Source: CAZPXZ01 sp965221505 (GTDB lineage Bacteria > Pseudomonadota > Alphaproteobacteria > Rhodobacterales > CAZPXZ01). From it: a DNA stretch of 64,000 nucleotides. Position 1 is the first letter of the stretch, and every line of letters starts with the position of its first letter. The notes below the pieces were generated by a model that made no database searches, was not told the origin of the DNA, and saw nothing but the letters and a program-made list of their open reading frames with translations. Location of the stretch: the NCBI GenBank assembly GCA_965221505.1, contig CBDCSI010000001.1:2666001-2730000 (forward strand). The letters run 5' to 3'. This document shows, one piece after another, positions 1-7,903 of the stretch. Position numbers and translations under genes: made by a program.

Positions 1-340
1 GGTCTCGTTCCGTTTCGATCGTCGATATCCCACCGTCCCGTCCCGCCTCGCTTATCCGAATCCGCCGGCACCGGGCCCCTCGCCGGCGCATCGAGAAACG
101 ACGACCGCAGCGCCAAGCGCGATTGCCGATCCCCGGTGTACGGCATTGTGCGGGGAACACGCATCACCGGGACGCCGCGGGCCGGCGCGTGGAGCCGTTC
201 CGGGCCCGGGCGCTTCCCCACAGGCCCGACGGCATCGACGGAAGCGGCCAACTCATAGGGTACGTAGACCGGTCAATTCTGAACGTTCTCGATAGGCGCC
301 ATCCGGAAACCGCGCGCAGTCCGTTTCCTCCCGCGTCGCC
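1..340. other. No gene seen (left edge)
   Basis: I see no open frame here with recognisable protein character. The GC-rich frames on both strands are low-complexity Arg/Pro/Ala translations. The stretch lies directly upstream of the penicillin-acylase remnant and may hold its promoter, but no clear -10/-35 pair stands out. Confidence 0.5.
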
Positions 341-1192
341 ATGGGCCTTGCGCTCAGCCTGGCGGTCGTCGCGCTGTCGGGTTGCGCCCTGCTGGCGCCC
401 CTGCCGAAGCCGCCGGGCGTTGCCGAGCGTCTGGCGGCGTTCCCCACCCGCGGCCTGCCGCTGACGGCGCCCGAGACGATCCACTGGAGCGATCGCCAGG
501 TTCCCTTCGTCGAAGCGGAGACCGACGAAGACGCAGCCTCCGCGCTCTGCCTCGTACTCGCTCGTCTTCGGCTCGGACAGATGGCGACCGCGCGCATGAT
601 CGCCGAGGGGCGCCTCCCGGAGACGGTCGCCCCTCTCGGCATCGATATCGACCGCGGCTTGCGGACCCTCCCCTTCGCGCGGGCAGCGGCGGAGATCGAG
701 CAGACCGTGGACGGTGCCGCGCGTCTCCGGGTCCAGCGCATCGCGGACGGCGTCGACTACTGCCAGGTAACCACTGCCGAACTCCCGCACGACTTCGGCA
801 TTCTCGGCCTCGAGCGGGAGTTCCGGACGGTCCAGGACACAGTCGCGATCGGGCGTCTCGCCGGGACGGACGTGAACTGGCTGGTCTGGACGAAGCTGCT
901 CCCCTTGCGCGGGCGGGCCGACCGGCACGAACTCCAGTCCCGTCTGCCGAAGGATGGGACGACGTCCGCGACCAGCTTCGGCGGCACGGCGCACACCGCG
1001 GCGATACGTCGCTGTCCGGAGTTTCGCGGCGTCTATCTGCGTCCCCGCGCCCCACAGCATGATTTCATCGCCCAATTCGGCGAATTCCCCCTCAGCGTCG
1101 ATCAGGCGGCGGGGTGCCGCGCTTGTCGAGTGACGATCGAGAGCGCTGGCAGCCTGTCGCTGCCCGACCGCGCGCTCTCGTCACCGCCGTAG
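341..1192 (+). pseudogene. Truncated penicillin acylase-family lipoprotein
   Basis: The first ~225 residues resemble the N-terminal (alpha-chain) region of penicillin/acyl-homoserine-lactone acylases, Ntn hydrolases of the periplasm. The start has a lipoprotein signal ending in an LSGC lipobox at about residues 12-15. The typical IHWSDRQVPFVEAETDEDA block and the LRLGQMATARMIAEGRLPE helix follow, then ELPHDFGILGLE and an AGTDVNWLVW segment. Family members run 700-850 residues and need an N-terminal Ser on the beta chain. Here similarity stops near base 1000, and the rest of the frame runs into sequence antisense to the next pseudogene. The catalytic beta chain is absent, so the product should be inactive. 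I infer a deletion or rearrangement junction near 1000-1080. Confidence 0.75.
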
Positions 1193-1752
1193 CGGCCGAA
1201 CCAGGGAGGGCCGGCCGCGGCGTATTCCTGCATGGTGGGCGGACATGACGGCGGCCGCTCGCCGGTGACCGTCGGCCAATGCGCGAGTTCGGCAGCGTTG
1301 CGAAACGCCGGCTGCCGTGCCGCCGGTCCCACGCGTCGAGTCCGTTCTCGCAGTCGCAGATCTCCTGATCGATCTGTCCTCCGGGCGCCACTCCCATGCC
1401 GACGACACCCTGCAGCAAGTCACGAGAACCGTCGAGTAATCGGCGCCCTCATCCCGTCCTCCGCTTTCGTCGCCTCTTACCGCTCCGTCTTCATCGGATC
1501 GGCGGCCAACTGCAGCCCGCCGTCGATCGCGGTGCCGGTCAACTGCTCCTCCATCGTGAATCCGGAGCCGAGCGGCATGGCGACGAATTGGCGGACGGTG
1601 CACTCTTCCGCGCAATACCCGTCCGGCCAGGGGCGCTCGGGCGGCACGGCGTAGTCCTGCGGACCCCGGTCCAGGCCGTCCGTCCGGGGATCTCCGGTGA
1701 TCGCGCAGATCTCGGCGAGACAGGCAAGCTCGATGCACCACGCGAGCTGCAA
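1102..1752 (-). pseudogene. Frameshifted remnant of an unnamed conserved protein
   Basis: Three minus-strand frame segments read as one protein when joined. The first (about 1752-1477) carries RQFVAMPLGSGFTMEEQLTG and GGLQLAADPMK and ends in TAA. The second, in another frame (about 1415-1300), carries GMGVAPGGQIDQEI and DAWDRRHGSR. The third, back in the first frame (about 1310-1165), carries AELAHWPTVTGERPPSCPPT and EYAAAGPPWF-YGGD. From memory these blocks occur in this order in one family of uncharacterised bacterial proteins, but I cannot give its name. At least two frame changes plus a stop mean no full product. It converges on the truncated acylase, so both sides of this junction have decayed. 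Confidence 0.6.
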
Positions 1753-1927
1753 CCCGGCGCCCGGAACGGCGCCGGAAAGCCGGGGCCGCGTTCCCGACCG
1801 CCGACGACAATTCCGACATGCGCCGTGCTACCGTTCGCCCGACCGTCGCACGCAGGAAGCGAGACGATCCGCCCGGGCGGATCGGGCGTGCGCCGGGAAG
1901 CGCGAGTTCGAGGCTGGGAGCCGCGAC

Positions 1928-2665
1928 ATGAATTTCGAACTGCAGACGGCCGTCGTCACCGGCGGCGCGCAAGGCATCGGGCGGGCCTGCGCCGAGACCA
2001 TCGCCGCCGCCGGCGGCAGGATCGCCGTCTGGGACATCGACATGGCGCTGGCAGAGAGCGCGGCACGGGAACTCGGCAACGACAGCTTCGCATGCCGGGT
2101 CGACGTCGGGGACTGGGACAGCGTTTGCGAAGCGCTCGAACGCACGCTCTCGGAGGCGGGAAGCGTCGAAGTCGCGATCAACTCGGCCGGCATCGCCGGC
2201 GCCAACGCGTTGCTCGAGGACTACCCGCTGGAGGAGTTCGCGCGAGTGCAGCAGGTCAACCTGTTCGGAACCTTTCACGTCAACCGCGCCGTGGTCCCTC
2301 CGATGCGCGCACGAAATTACGGCAGAATCGTCAACGTCTCCTCGATCGCCGGCAAGGAAGGAAATCCGAACGCGTCCGCCTATTCCGCCTCGAAAGCGGC
2401 GGTAATCGGCCTGACGAAGTCGCTGGGCAAGGAACTCGCAGACCTCGACATCGCCGTGAACTGCGTCACTCCGGCGGCCGCGCGAACCCGCATCTTCGAA
2501 CAGATGAGCGAGGAGCACATCGAGTACATGCTCTCGAAGATCCCGCGCGGCCGGTTTCTGGAGACCGACGAGGCGGCCCGCATGATCGCATGGCTCGCGA
2601 GCCGCGAAAACAGCTTTGCGACCGGAGCCGCGTTCGACCTCTCCGGCGGGCGGGCTACCTACTGA
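1928..2665 (+). CDS. SDR-family dehydrogenase/reductase
   Basis: A 245-residue classical short-chain dehydrogenase, expected to be a cytosolic NAD(P)-dependent oxidoreductase. It shows the TGGAQGIG cofactor loop (residues 11-18), an acidic residue after beta-2 (VWDID) that favours NAD, the NSAG motif, the VNVSS catalytic-Ser strand and a YSASK active site. The C-terminal loop TRIFEQM is the substrate lid. I chose ATG 1928, since the frame upstream is low-complexity and a GGGAG-type ribosome site lies just before it. It resembles 3-oxoacyl-ACP reductase or 2-deoxy-gluconate dehydrogenase types, but the substrate cannot be told from sequence. It stands alone between a pseudogene and the convergent thioesterase. 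Confidence 0.85.
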   Translation: MNFELQTAVVTGGAQGIGRACAETIAAAGGRIAVWDIDMALAESAARELGNDSFACRVDVGDWDSVCEALERTLSEAGSVEVAINSAGIAGANALLEDYPLEEFARVQQVNLFGTFHVNRAVVPPMRARNYGRIVNVSSIAGKEGNPNASAYSASKAAVIGLTKSLGKELADLDIAVNCVTPAAARTRIFEQMSEEHIEYMLSKIPRGRFLETDEAARMIAWLASRENSFATGAAFDLSGGRATY

Positions 2666-2767
2666 ACGGCAGAGCCGATCCGGCGCGATCGCTTTGATCC
2701 GCGCGGCCTAATCCGGAAAGCGCACCCGAACCGGCCGTGCCGACCCGTCCCGATCCGCCGCGAGCGG

Positions 2768-3310
2768 TCAATCCTGCGCCTTTCGCCGGATGCCGAGGGA
2801 CTGGCCCGCCTGTTTCGGGCGCGGCAGTCCGGCATGGGACTCGAGAACGCTCCGGATTCGCCCTTGCCGATCCTCGGGAAACGGCGCCGACCTGCGCCGG
2901 ACCAGGTCCACGTTGACGATCAGCTGCTCGGAGGTCGCGACCGCCGTGCCGTCCCGGCTTCGGATCATCTCCAGAAAGACGTGCACGCGCTTCGCGTCGG
3001 CGTCCAGCATCCGGAACCGGACCCGGAACGCCTCCCCCTCCAGCAGTTCGGCCAGATAGTGGACATGGTTCTGCAACACGTAGGGGCCGTGCTGCCGTTC
3101 CCGGACGTAGCCGGGACCGATCCCGAGCGGCTCCTCCAGAATTTCGTCCAGCGACCGGTCGAAGGCAAGGCCGTAATAGGCCACGTTCATGTGTCCGTTG
3201 TAATCGATCCACTCCGGCTCGACGCGGCGCTCGCGCGCCTCGAGCCACTCGGGCCACTGCGGACTCCCGTCGGCGGCAGAGGCCCGGCTACCCGCCGATT
3301 CGACGCTCAC
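2768..3310 (-). CDS. 4HBT-type acyl-CoA thioesterase
   Basis: A 180-residue hotdog-fold thioesterase. The signature EWIDYNGHMNVAYYGLAFD (about residues 33-51) matches the 4HBT active-site helix and is the form seen in carnityl/betainyl-CoA thioesterase relatives. It probably hydrolyses a short acyl-CoA to the free acid and CoA in the cytosol. It is the last gene of the nine-gene operon, 42 bases after the HpaI-type aldolase, so it may release the CoA product of that pathway. The C-terminal tail (RSVLESHAGLPRPKQAGQSLG) is basic and probably disordered. The family is confident, the substrate is not. Confidence 0.8.
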   Translation of the reverse strand: MSVESAGSRASAADGSPQWPEWLEARERRVEPEWIDYNGHMNVAYYGLAFDRSLDEILEEPLGIGPGYVRERQHGPYVLQNHVHYLAELLEGEAFRVRFRMLDADAKRVHVFLEMIRSRDGTAVATSEQLIVNVDLVRRRSAPFPEDRQGRIRSVLESHAGLPRPKQAGQSLGIRRKAQD

Positions 3311-3352
3311 GTCCCGGGTCTCCGGCGTAAAACCGCCCGGCGAACCGTCGCT

Positions 3353-4087
3353 TCAGCACAGCCCCTCGCCTTCCAGCTGTCCGCGAAGCTGCGCGAATCC
3401 CGCATGGACGATCGCCAGCTGGGGACCCACCACCATCATCGTCGGCGCCGGGTCGAGTCCGCGCGCGAATTCGCGCTCCGGCGGCGTCCAGCCCGGCATG
3501 ACCCACTCCTTGCCCGCCTTCCCGCACGCCGCCGCAACCCGCGCGATGTCTTCGCGGTCCCCGTCTGCAAAGCTGTAGTTCGGACGCCCTCTCGAGAGCG
3601 AGAGGTCCGACGGCCCCATGAAGATCCCGTCGACCGTCGGCAGCGCGAGAATCTCGTCGATCTCCTCCAGCGCGCCGGCCGTCTCGCACATCGGCCAGCA
3701 TCGAATCCGCGCGTTCGTCTCCGGAAAGAACGCGTCGTCCTGGCGGTTGAACGCCATGCTCCGCCCGGCCGCGTAGCTGCGGGTGCCGAGCGGCGGATAC
3801 TTGGCCCCGTTGCAGACCGCGCGGGCGTGCTCCGTCCCCTCCACATGGGGAACGATCACCGAATCCGCCCCGAAATCCAGCGCCTGCTGCACGGCTTCCA
3901 CGGTGGGAGCGAGGACCTTCGCATGGGCCCTCATGCCCAGCGCCTTGAGGAGCGCCATCGCGTTGTCCAGCGACGCGAGGTCGAAACTCCCGTGCTCGAC
4001 GTCGAGCACGACGTCCGAGAATCCGTGCAACCGGGCGATCTCGATATGCTGGATATGCGGCGTGGTTATCCATGTGGCGAGATTCAT
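3353..4087 (-). CDS. HpcH/HpaI-family aldolase
   Basis: A 244-residue class II, metal-dependent aldolase of the HpcH/HpaI family (4-hydroxy-2-oxoacid aldolases). Visible elements are VVLDVEHGSFD near residue 27, the repeat-barrel segment ADSVIVPHVEGTEHAR, the metal-binding CETAGALEEIDEI and GIFMGPSDLS. Substrates in the family are hydroxy-keto acids cleaved to pyruvate or a related keto acid plus an aldehyde. ATG 4087 is two bases beyond the TGA of the upstream ABC ATPase, so translation is coupled. A start farther upstream would only read the ATPase C-terminus out of frame. In this operon it should cleave the carbon skeleton of the imported compound. Confidence 0.85.
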   Translation of the reverse strand: MNLATWITTPHIQHIEIARLHGFSDVVLDVEHGSFDLASLDNAMALLKALGMRAHAKVLAPTVEAVQQALDFGADSVIVPHVEGTEHARAVCNGAKYPPLGTRSYAAGRSMAFNRQDDAFFPETNARIRCWPMCETAGALEEIDEILALPTVDGIFMGPSDLSLSRGRPNYSFADGDREDIARVAAACGKAGKEWVMPGWTPPEREFARGLDPAPTMMVVGPQLAIVHAGFAQLRGQLEGEGLC

Positions 4088-4089
4088 CG

Positions 4090-5079
4090 TCAGTCTCCTT
4101 GCGTTCCTTGCGTATGGGGCACCGGAACGTCGTCCCGGATACAGGCCTTGAAATGCTCGTCGGCGACCCGCGTCAGCGGCGGCGGAGCGGCGGCGCATTC
4201 CGGCAGCGCGTAGCGGCAGCGTGTACGGAACACGCAGCCGGACGGCGGATTGGCCGGACTCGGCTGCTCGCCGCTCAGGATGATCCGGCTCCGTCCCGTC
4301 CGGTCGACGGTGGGAGCGGCGGACAGGAGCGCTTCCGTATACGGGTGGCGCGGCGCGGAATACAGCGCGTCGACCGGGGCGATTTCCATCACCCGGCCCA
4401 GATACAGCACCATCACGCGGTCCGACACGTGCCGGATGACTCCCAGATCGTGCCCGACGAAGAGCATGGCCAGGTTCAGGCTCCGTTTCAAATCCACGAG
4501 CAGGTTGATGATCTGCGCCTGGATGGACACGTCCAGCGCCGAGACCGGCTCGTCCGCGACGATGAAATCGGGGCGCACCGCCAGGGCGCGGGCGATGCCG
4601 ATGCGCTGCCGCTGGCCGCCCGAAAACTCGTGCGGATACCGCGTGAGGTATTCGGGGCTGAGCCCCACCGTCTCGAGCGCCTCCGCGATCCGCCTCGCAT
4701 CCGCCCGGATCCCGTGGATGGCGAGCGCCTCGCGAATCATGCCTCCGACCGTCTTTCGCGGGTTCAGCGACGAATACGGATCCTGGAACACGATCTGCAT
4801 GCGCTGCCGCAGGCGACGAAGGGATTCCGGACCGGCGGCCGTCACGTCCTGTCCGTCGAACCGGACGGTGCCCTCGGTGGGCTCGATCAGGCGCAGCACC
4901 GATCGGCCGAGCGTGGTCTTGCCCGATCCGCTCTCGCCGACGAGGCCGAGAACCTCTCCGGGCGCGAGCCGAAAGCTGACGCGGTCCACCGCGCGCAGGC
5001 TGCGCCGCTGCAAGCCCAGCAGTCCCGCCGACAGCGAGAACGACTTCGAGAGCTCCTGCACCTCGAGGAGCGCGGTCAT
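4090..5079 (-). CDS. Peptide/opine ABC transporter ATP-binding protein (DppF/OppF-like)
   Basis: A 329-residue ATPase that energises the importer encoded upstream. It has Walker A GESGSGKTT near residue 50, the Q-loop FQDPYSSLNPR, the signature FSGGQRQRIGIARAL, Walker B FIVADEP and the switch H in VGHDLGV. The C-terminal oligopeptide-type extension contains HPYTEALLSA and a Cys-rich CVFRTRCRYALPEC stretch that in relatives binds a [4Fe-4S] cluster or metal. ATG 5079 overlaps the TGA of the permease-ATPase fusion gene (ATGA), indicating translational coupling. It would act as one half of an ATPase heterodimer with the fused DppD domain. Confidence 0.9.
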   Translation of the reverse strand: MTALLEVQELSKSFSLSAGLLGLQRRSLRAVDRVSFRLAPGEVLGLVGESGSGKTTLGRSVLRLIEPTEGTVRFDGQDVTAAGPESLRRLRQRMQIVFQDPYSSLNPRKTVGGMIREALAIHGIRADARRIAEALETVGLSPEYLTRYPHEFSGGQRQRIGIARALAVRPDFIVADEPVSALDVSIQAQIINLLVDLKRSLNLAMLFVGHDLGVIRHVSDRVMVLYLGRVMEIAPVDALYSAPRHPYTEALLSAAPTVDRTGRSRIILSGEQPSPANPPSGCVFRTRCRYALPECAAAPPPLTRVADEHFKACIRDDVPVPHTQGTQGD

Positions 5080-6935
5080 CGGACGTCCCGCCAGTAGTGG
5101 CAGCGGCTTCGCCGACCGTCTCCGGCCTCGAGCATCGGCGGCGCCTCGCTTCGGCAGCGGTCCCGCGCCATCGGACAGCGAGGCGCGAACGCGCAACCCT
5201 CGATGGCGTCGAACGGCCTCGGCACCGTGCCCTCGATGGCCTTGAGCCGCCCGCGCGAGGTCGCCGAGGGCACGCTGTCGAGCAGCCCCCGCGTATAGGG
5301 ATGGCGCGGCGACTCGAACACTCCGCGCACCGTCCCCTCCTCCACCGCCCGCCCGGCGTAGAAGACGACGATCCGGTCGGCGATTTCGGCCACCACGCCG
5401 AGATCGTGGGTAATGAACGCGAGGGCCGGCTTCGGGTCCGATTCCGCCAGCAGCCGGCGCAGCAATTCGAGGATCTGCGCCTGGATGGTGACGTCGAGCG
5501 CCGTCGTCGGTTCGTCGGCCAGGATCAGCCGCGGACGCAGCACCAGCGCCATGGCGATCATCGCCCGCTGGCGCAAACCCCCGGACAACTCGTGCGGGAA
5601 CGCTCGCGCGCGCAAGGCGGGTTCCGGCACCCCGACCCGCTCGAGCATCTCGACCGCCTCCCGCCAGGCTTCCGCACGCTCCAGCTTGCGGTGGCGCCGG
5701 ACCGTTTCCGCAATCTGCTCGCCGATCCGGTAGACCGGGTTGAGAGCGGTCATGGGCTCCTGGAAGATCATGGCGATCTCGGAGCCGCGAACCCGCTCCA
5801 GCGTCTCGGGAGGCGCGCGGGAGAGGTCGACTGCGTCCCCGTCCCGGGCGACGTAGCGAACGTGGCCGCCCACGATCCGCCCGCCCGGCTGCGGCACCAG
5901 CCCCATGATCGAGAGTCCGGCCATGGTCTTGCCCGAACCGCTCTCGCCGACGATCGCGAGGGTCTCCCCGGGATCCAGCGAAAAGCTCACCCCGTCCACC
6001 GCCCGCACCAGACCCCGCTCGGTGCGGATATGGGTGCACAGGTCGTCGACCTGGATCAACGCCCCGGATCGCATCGGCGGCGGCTCTGCCGCGGGCAGGA
6101 GGTCCGGTTGCGTCTGGCCCGGGCGGGTTTGCGGATCGAAGACCTCGCGCAACCCGTCGCAGACGAAATTGAAGACGAGCACCGACGCGGTCAGGGCGAT
6201 GCAAGGCCAGATCAGGCCCATGGCCGAGTAGCTCATGTAGCCCCGCGCACCGCGAATCATGAGGCCCCAGGACGGGTCCGGCGGAACCACCCCCAGGCCG
6301 AGGAACGACAGGCCGGACTCCACCAGGATCGCCGAGGCGACGGTGAGGGACAGCTGCACGACGATCGGACCGGAGATGTTCGGCAGAATCGTGCCGACGA
6401 CGATGCGCGGCGAGCGCGCCCCGAGCGCCCGCACCGCCTCGACGTAATCGAGTTGCCCCGCGGACAGCGTCTCGCCGTAGGTGACACGGGCGAACCCGGG
6501 GGCGAAAAGGACGGACAGGCAGGCGATCAGCGTGCCGGCGCCGGGGCCGAAGAGCGTTACGATCAGGAGCGCCAGCAGGATGGGCGGAAAGGAAAGGACG
6601 ATGTCGACCATCCGAAGGGTCAGGAGCTCGGACAGGCCCCGGAAGTAGCCGCCGATCAGGCCGAGCGAGACCCCGATCACCATGGCGAACACGCTGGAGA
6701 CGATCGCGACCGTGAGCGACACCCGCCCGCCGTGCAGCAAGCGGCTGAGAATGTCCCGCCCGTACTCGTCCTGACCCAGCCAGTGGTCCAGCGAGGGAGG
6801 GCGCAACCGGCCGGCTATGTCCATCACGACCGGGTCGTAGGGCGCGATCCACTCGGCGCCGTAGGCCAGGATCAACAGCACGAGGAGCGCCAGTCCAGGC
6901 AGCGCCACGGGCCGGTATCGGTCGAGCGCGCTCAC
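5076..6935 (-). CDS. Fused ABC permease (DppC-like) and ATPase (DppD-like)
   Basis: One 619-residue uninterrupted reading frame. Residues 1 to ~285 form an inner-membrane permease: TM near residues 12-30, a periplasmic loop with WLGQDEYGRDILSR, and the EAA-type cytoplasmic loop EAVRALGARSPRIVVGTILPN. A Pro-rich linker (PQTRPGQTQPDLLPAAEPPP) leads to an ATPase from about residue 288, with GESGSGKTMAG Walker A, LSGGLRQRAMIAMAL signature, LILADEPTTALD Walker B and the oligopeptide C-terminal domain. These are normally two genes. GTG 6935 overlaps the TGA of dppB. An internal ATG at 6074 could also start a free ATPase, but I see no good ribosome site before it. Such fusions are known in proteobacteria. 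Confidence 0.9.
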   Translation of the reverse strand: MSALDRYRPVALPGLALLVLLILAYGAEWIAPYDPVVMDIAGRLRPPSLDHWLGQDEYGRDILSRLLHGGRVSLTVAIVSSVFAMVIGVSLGLIGGYFRGLSELLTLRMVDIVLSFPPILLALLIVTLFGPGAGTLIACLSVLFAPGFARVTYGETLSAGQLDYVEAVRALGARSPRIVVGTILPNISGPIVVQLSLTVASAILVESGLSFLGLGVVPPDPSWGLMIRGARGYMSYSAMGLIWPCIALTASVLVFNFVCDGLREVFDPQTRPGQTQPDLLPAAEPPPMRSGALIQVDDLCTHIRTERGLVRAVDGVSFSLDPGETLAIVGESGSGKTMAGLSIMGLVPQPGGRIVGGHVRYVARDGDAVDLSRAPPETLERVRGSEIAMIFQEPMTALNPVYRIGEQIAETVRRHRKLERAEAWREAVEMLERVGVPEPALRARAFPHELSGGLRQRAMIAMALVLRPRLILADEPTTALDVTIQAQILELLRRLLAESDPKPALAFITHDLGVVAEIADRIVVFYAGRAVEEGTVRGVFESPRHPYTRGLLDSVPSATSRGRLKAIEGTVPRPFDAIEGCAFAPRCPMARDRCRSEAPPMLEAGDGRRSRCHYWRDVR

Positions 6936-7885
6936 TCGTGACGGATCCTCGGATCGAGCAGCGCGTAGAGCAGGTCGACGCACAGGTTGATCAGGATGAA
7001 CAGGAAGGAAATCACCAGAACGATGCTCTGCACGGCCGGATAGTCGCGCCGCTCGACGGCGTCCACCAGAAAGCCCGACAAACCGGGCCAGGCGAACACG
7101 TACTCGACCAGCACCGTGCCGCCGAGCAGCGTGCCGACGTTCAGGCCGACGACGGTCAGCACCGGCCCGAGCGCGTTGCGGACCACATGCCGGCGCAGCA
7201 CCTGACGCTCGGGCAGTCCCTTGGCCCGCGCCGTGCGGACCCAGTCGCGCCCGAGCGTCTCCAGGACCGTCGCGCGCGCCATGCGGAACACCACGGCCGA
7301 GAGGCCGACCGCGATGGTGAAGGCCGGCATGCTGAGATGGACCAGATGGCGGACTGGGTCGGCCGCGAAAGCGACGTGTCCGCCCGCCGGCGCCCAGCGA
7401 AGCGTCTGCGCGAACAGGAGGATCAGCAACGTGCCGATCACGAACACCGGCATCGACAGTTGCAGGCTCGCGAGGGCCGACAGGACCCGCTCCGTCGGAC
7501 GGCCGGGATGGCGCGCCGCCCAGGCGCCGAGCGGAACCCCGACCGCCACGGCGAGCAGCGTCGAGGTCAGGATCAGTTCGATCGTCCGCGGCAGCCGGGT
7601 CGCGATTTCCTTGCCGATGGGATAGTCGTCGAGAAAGGACCGGCCGAGGTCGCCCTGCAGGAGCCCGCCCATATAGGCGAGATATTGCTCGAGAACGGGC
7701 CGGTTCAGCCCCATCTCCTCCCGGAGCGCCGCGACGGTCTCGGGCGGCGGCGCGATTCCGCCGGAACTGGCCAGCAGCACGGCCGGGTCGCCGGGAATGA
7801 GATGCAGAATGGAAAAGATAATGGTCGCCACCACCCAGACCAGAGCGATGGCGACCAGGAGACGACGGAGGGCGTAACCCCACAC
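6932..7885 (-). CDS. Peptide-type ABC transporter permease (DppB-like)
   Basis: A 317-residue inner-membrane permease. TM1 lies at residues 8-28 (RRLLVAIALVWVVATIIFSILHLIPGDP), followed by the periplasmic LREEMGLNRPVLEQYLAYMGGLLQGDLGRS block typical of DppB/OppB. The cytoplasmic coupling helix region is WVRTARAKGLPERQVLRRHVVRNAL, then EYVFAWPGLG-like LVEYVFAWPGLSGFLVDAV and C-terminal DPRIRHE. It should pair with the permease half of the fused gene downstream to form the channel. The start follows the DppA stop by 18 bases, and its TGA overlaps the GTG of the fusion gene. Confidence 0.92.
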   Translation of the reverse strand: MWGYALRRLLVAIALVWVVATIIFSILHLIPGDPAVLLASSGGIAPPPETVAALREEMGLNRPVLEQYLAYMGGLLQGDLGRSFLDDYPIGKEIATRLPRTIELILTSTLLAVAVGVPLGAWAARHPGRPTERVLSALASLQLSMPVFVIGTLLILLFAQTLRWAPAGGHVAFAADPVRHLVHLSMPAFTIAVGLSAVVFRMARATVLETLGRDWVRTARAKGLPERQVLRRHVVRNALGPVLTVVGLNVGTLLGGTVLVEYVFAWPGLSGFLVDAVERRDYPAVQSIVLVISFLFILINLCVDLLYALLDPRIRHE

Positions 7886-7903
7886 CGTTTCGATCGCGTC
7901 GGA

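Noticed and set aside
4090..7883. Very long antisense and out-of-frame open frames over the transporter operon and many other genes
   Set aside because: They are Arg/Pro/Gly-rich shadows produced by high GC at third positions and lack any domain motif.
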